Part shown: positions 23,270 through 24,640 of the stretch, piece by piece
How the letters are laid out: every line of letters begins with the position of its first letter
Numbering within the stretch: the first letter of the stretch is position 1
NCBI GenBank assembly: GCA_038323965.1
Contig: JBBQHM010000023.1
Span: 1 to 24,640, forward strand
From: JBBQHM01 sp038323965
Lineage (GTDB): Bacteria; Verrucomicrobiota; Verrucomicrobiia; Chthoniobacterales; UBA10450
Direction: 5' to 3'
Length of the DNA: 24,640 bases
Program-made: the position numbers and the translations under genes
Notes under the pieces: model-generated
Databases searched by the model: none
The model's input: only the letters and a program-made list of their open reading frames with translations
Told to the model about the DNA's origin: nothing

Positions 23270-24202
23270 ATGGCAAACGAGAAATTCGGTCTCGGCTCTG
23301 TGATTCCGCTTTTCAAGCAGACCTTCAATGAGTGGCTGGAGGATAAGGCGCCACAATTAGGTGCGGCTCTCGCGTATTACACCGTTTTCTCCCTCGCGCC
23401 GCTGATCCTCGTTCTGATTGCCGGCGTGGGCTTGCTTTTCCGCAACGATCCTGCCGGGGCATGGGAAAAAATCACCACGCAGATGAGTTATTTTCTCGAT
23501 AAAAGCGCCATCGATGTTGTGCAATAGATCGCGCAGAAGGCGTCGGAACCACACAAAAGCGTGATCGCCACCACCATAGGAATAGCGCTGGCGTTATTCG
23601 GGGCGAGCGGTGTCTTCGGTCAATTGCAGGACGCGTTGAACACGGTTTGGGGGGTGAAAGCGAAGCCGGGCCTGAGGATTAAAGGCTTTATTCGAGCACG
23701 CTTTCTATCCTTCGCCATGGTGGGCGGTGTCTGCTTTTTGCTCTTGGTATCACTCACCATGGAGAGCGTGCTGAAAAGTTTTAGTCACTACGTGCAGGCC
23801 GCCGTGCCGGGCGGGGTTGCCCTGGCGCTGACGGTCTACTTCACCTTCGATATCGCGATGATCGTGCTTCTATTTGCGATGATCTTTCGCTTCCTGCCCG
23901 ACGTGAAGGTGCGTTGGAAGGATGTGTGGCTTGGGGCAGGGATGACGACGCTGCTTTTCATCATCGGGAAGTGGGCGCTCGGACTTTATCTCGGCAGCGG
24001 AGCGGCCGGGTCCGCTTATGGCGCGGCGAGTTCGCTCATCACGCTATTGCTCTGGATTTATTACTCATCCCAGATCCTGCTTTTCGGCGCGGAATTTACG
24101 CAAGTGTATGCCCGCAAGTTCGGCGGCGAAGTGAAGCCAGACGACTTTGCGATCTGTGTCGAGCGATCGGAGATTGAGCGGCCGAAAAAAGGAAAGGGCT
24201 AG
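23270..24202 (+). pseudogene. YihY/virulence factor BrkB family protein, interrupted by an in-frame TAG
   Basis: The frame runs 310 codons and encodes a typical YihY/BrkB membrane protein: FKQTFNEWLEDKAPQLGAALAYYTVFSLAPLILVLIAGVGLLF at the start, then FGASGVFGQLQDALNTVWGVK, five or more TM segments, and the C-terminal GAASSLITLLLWIYYSSQILLFGAEFTQVYA. At codon 86 (23525-23527) there is a TAG in the context VVQ*IAQKAS, where family members usually carry glutamine; a single C-to-T change from CAG explains it. Both halves are in the same frame and otherwise intact, so this is a recent nonsense mutation, a sequencing error, or a readthrough case. Without readthrough the 85-aa first part is unlikely to work. 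The gene's own final stop is also TAG. Function in the family is poorly defined (it is not RNase BN). Confidence 0.85.
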
Positions 24203-24206
24203 TCGG

Positions 24207-24640
24207 CTACGGCAAATTCCAAGACTCGCGATAACGGGCGTAGTCTTCGCGGGTGAGCTGAACAAGCAGCGGCTGTTTTCGCTGGTCAAGCCAGCGCACG
24301 ATTCGCTCGAGCGAGGCCGGCGACATCGCGGTGCAGCCGCTGGTGGGTGAGCCGGGCGCTTTCCAGATATGCAGGTAGATACACGAGCCGAACCCGGGCT
24401 GCTGCTGCCAGTTGTGTTTCACGTTCACGATCCAGCGAAACATCGGGTTCGTCGGGCGCAATTTCTCTGAGCTGTGCCAATCGCGTGCGCGCGTCGTGGA
24501 GGCGTCGACGATGCGATTGTAGGAGCGCGAACGCGGATCATCGACGCCTTCGCTCGCGTCGCTTAGCTGCGCGTAGGGATACTTAGCGGTCGGAAGTTCA
24601 GCATCCCGCCCATAAATACTTTCGAGCTCGAACACGCCCG
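24207..24640 (-). CDS. L,D-transpeptidase (YkuD)-like protein, C-terminal part (partial)
   Basis: The frame is open to the right edge of the window, so the N-terminus is missing. The GTG at 24635 reads as an internal Val in the motif VFELESIYGRD and is probably not a start. The visible part has YNRIVDASTT, FRWIVNVKHN, GSCIYLHIWKAPGSPTSGC and TAMSPASLERIVRWLD, which is the ErfK/YbiS/YcfS/YnhG (YkuD) pattern with the catalytic Cys in SGCTAM and the His in LHIW. Such enzymes form 3-3 peptidoglycan cross-links or attach proteins to peptidoglycan, but this branch, with SGCTAM in place of HGCIRM, is uncharacterised as far as I know. It converges with the yihY-like gene, four bases apart. Confidence 0.82.
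   Translation of the reverse strand, partial: GVFELESIYGRDAELPTAKYPYAQLSDASEGVDDPRSRSYNRIVDASTTRARDWHSSEKLRPTNPMFRWIVNVKHNWQQQPGFGSCIYLHIWKAPGSPTSGCTAMSPASLERIVRWLDQRKQPLLVQLTREDYARYRESWNLP

Noticed and set aside
23525..23527. Amber codon in yihY as pyrrolysine or general TAG recoding
   Set aside because: TAG ends several intact genes in this window, and no pyl genes are visible. A point mutation or sequencing error is simpler.

Overview
The window is a dense stretch of bacterial chromosome of moderately high GC, with no phage, plasmid, IS or CRISPR content. It probably comes from a soil or freshwater member of the Verrucomicrobiota. That placement is inference. It rests on the DUF6249-like gene beside an ECF sigma factor, the RND and secreted-protein content, and abundant short palindromic repeats of the GTCATCC type and the 'acaggattaacagg / cacggatgaacacgg' type, which I associate with that phylum and some others.

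Layout. (1) 1-3.6 kb, aromatic amino acids: the 3' end of a DAHP synthase (+), an unknown exported protein (-), then trpG and trpE (-). trpE and trpG are separated by a 173-bp palindromic element. trpE is preceded by about 100 nt of GC-rich leader that could be a structured RNA. (2) 3.7-5.4 kb: tRNA-Gly(GCC), then a three-gene cassette of a DUF6249-like membrane protein, an ECF sigma factor and a small two-TM protein that may be its anti-sigma factor. (3) 5.5-12.2 kb, minus strand: the translation and RNA housekeeping operon nusA-infB-rbfA-nrnA-truB-ribF. It has a good sigma70-type promoter and an intrinsic terminator inside the nusA leader, so attenuation of the whole operon is likely. (4) 12.2-13.7 kb: a divergent ArnT/PMT-type glycosyltransferase. 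(5) 13.7-18.7 kb: a MarR/SlyA-like regulator, an RND periplasmic adaptor and an RND pump, overlapping end to end, with a perfect 20-bp palindrome at the start of the regulator gene. (6) 18.8-24.6 kb: a secreted Asp-box protein, tRNA-Arg(CCT) with a partial copy of its 3' end nearby, a secreted prolyl oligopeptidase, a small membrane protein, a YihY/BrkB gene interrupted by an amber codon, and the C-terminal part of an L,D-transpeptidase-like protein.

The items most worth following up are the nusA leader attenuator, the trpE leader RNA candidate, the MarR operator palindrome, the CAG-to-TAG interruption in yihY, and the way palindromic repeats sit at the 3' ends of genes and in three cases supply the stop codon. 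I found no wholly new multi-gene system. The novel content here is mainly regulatory and repeat-related.
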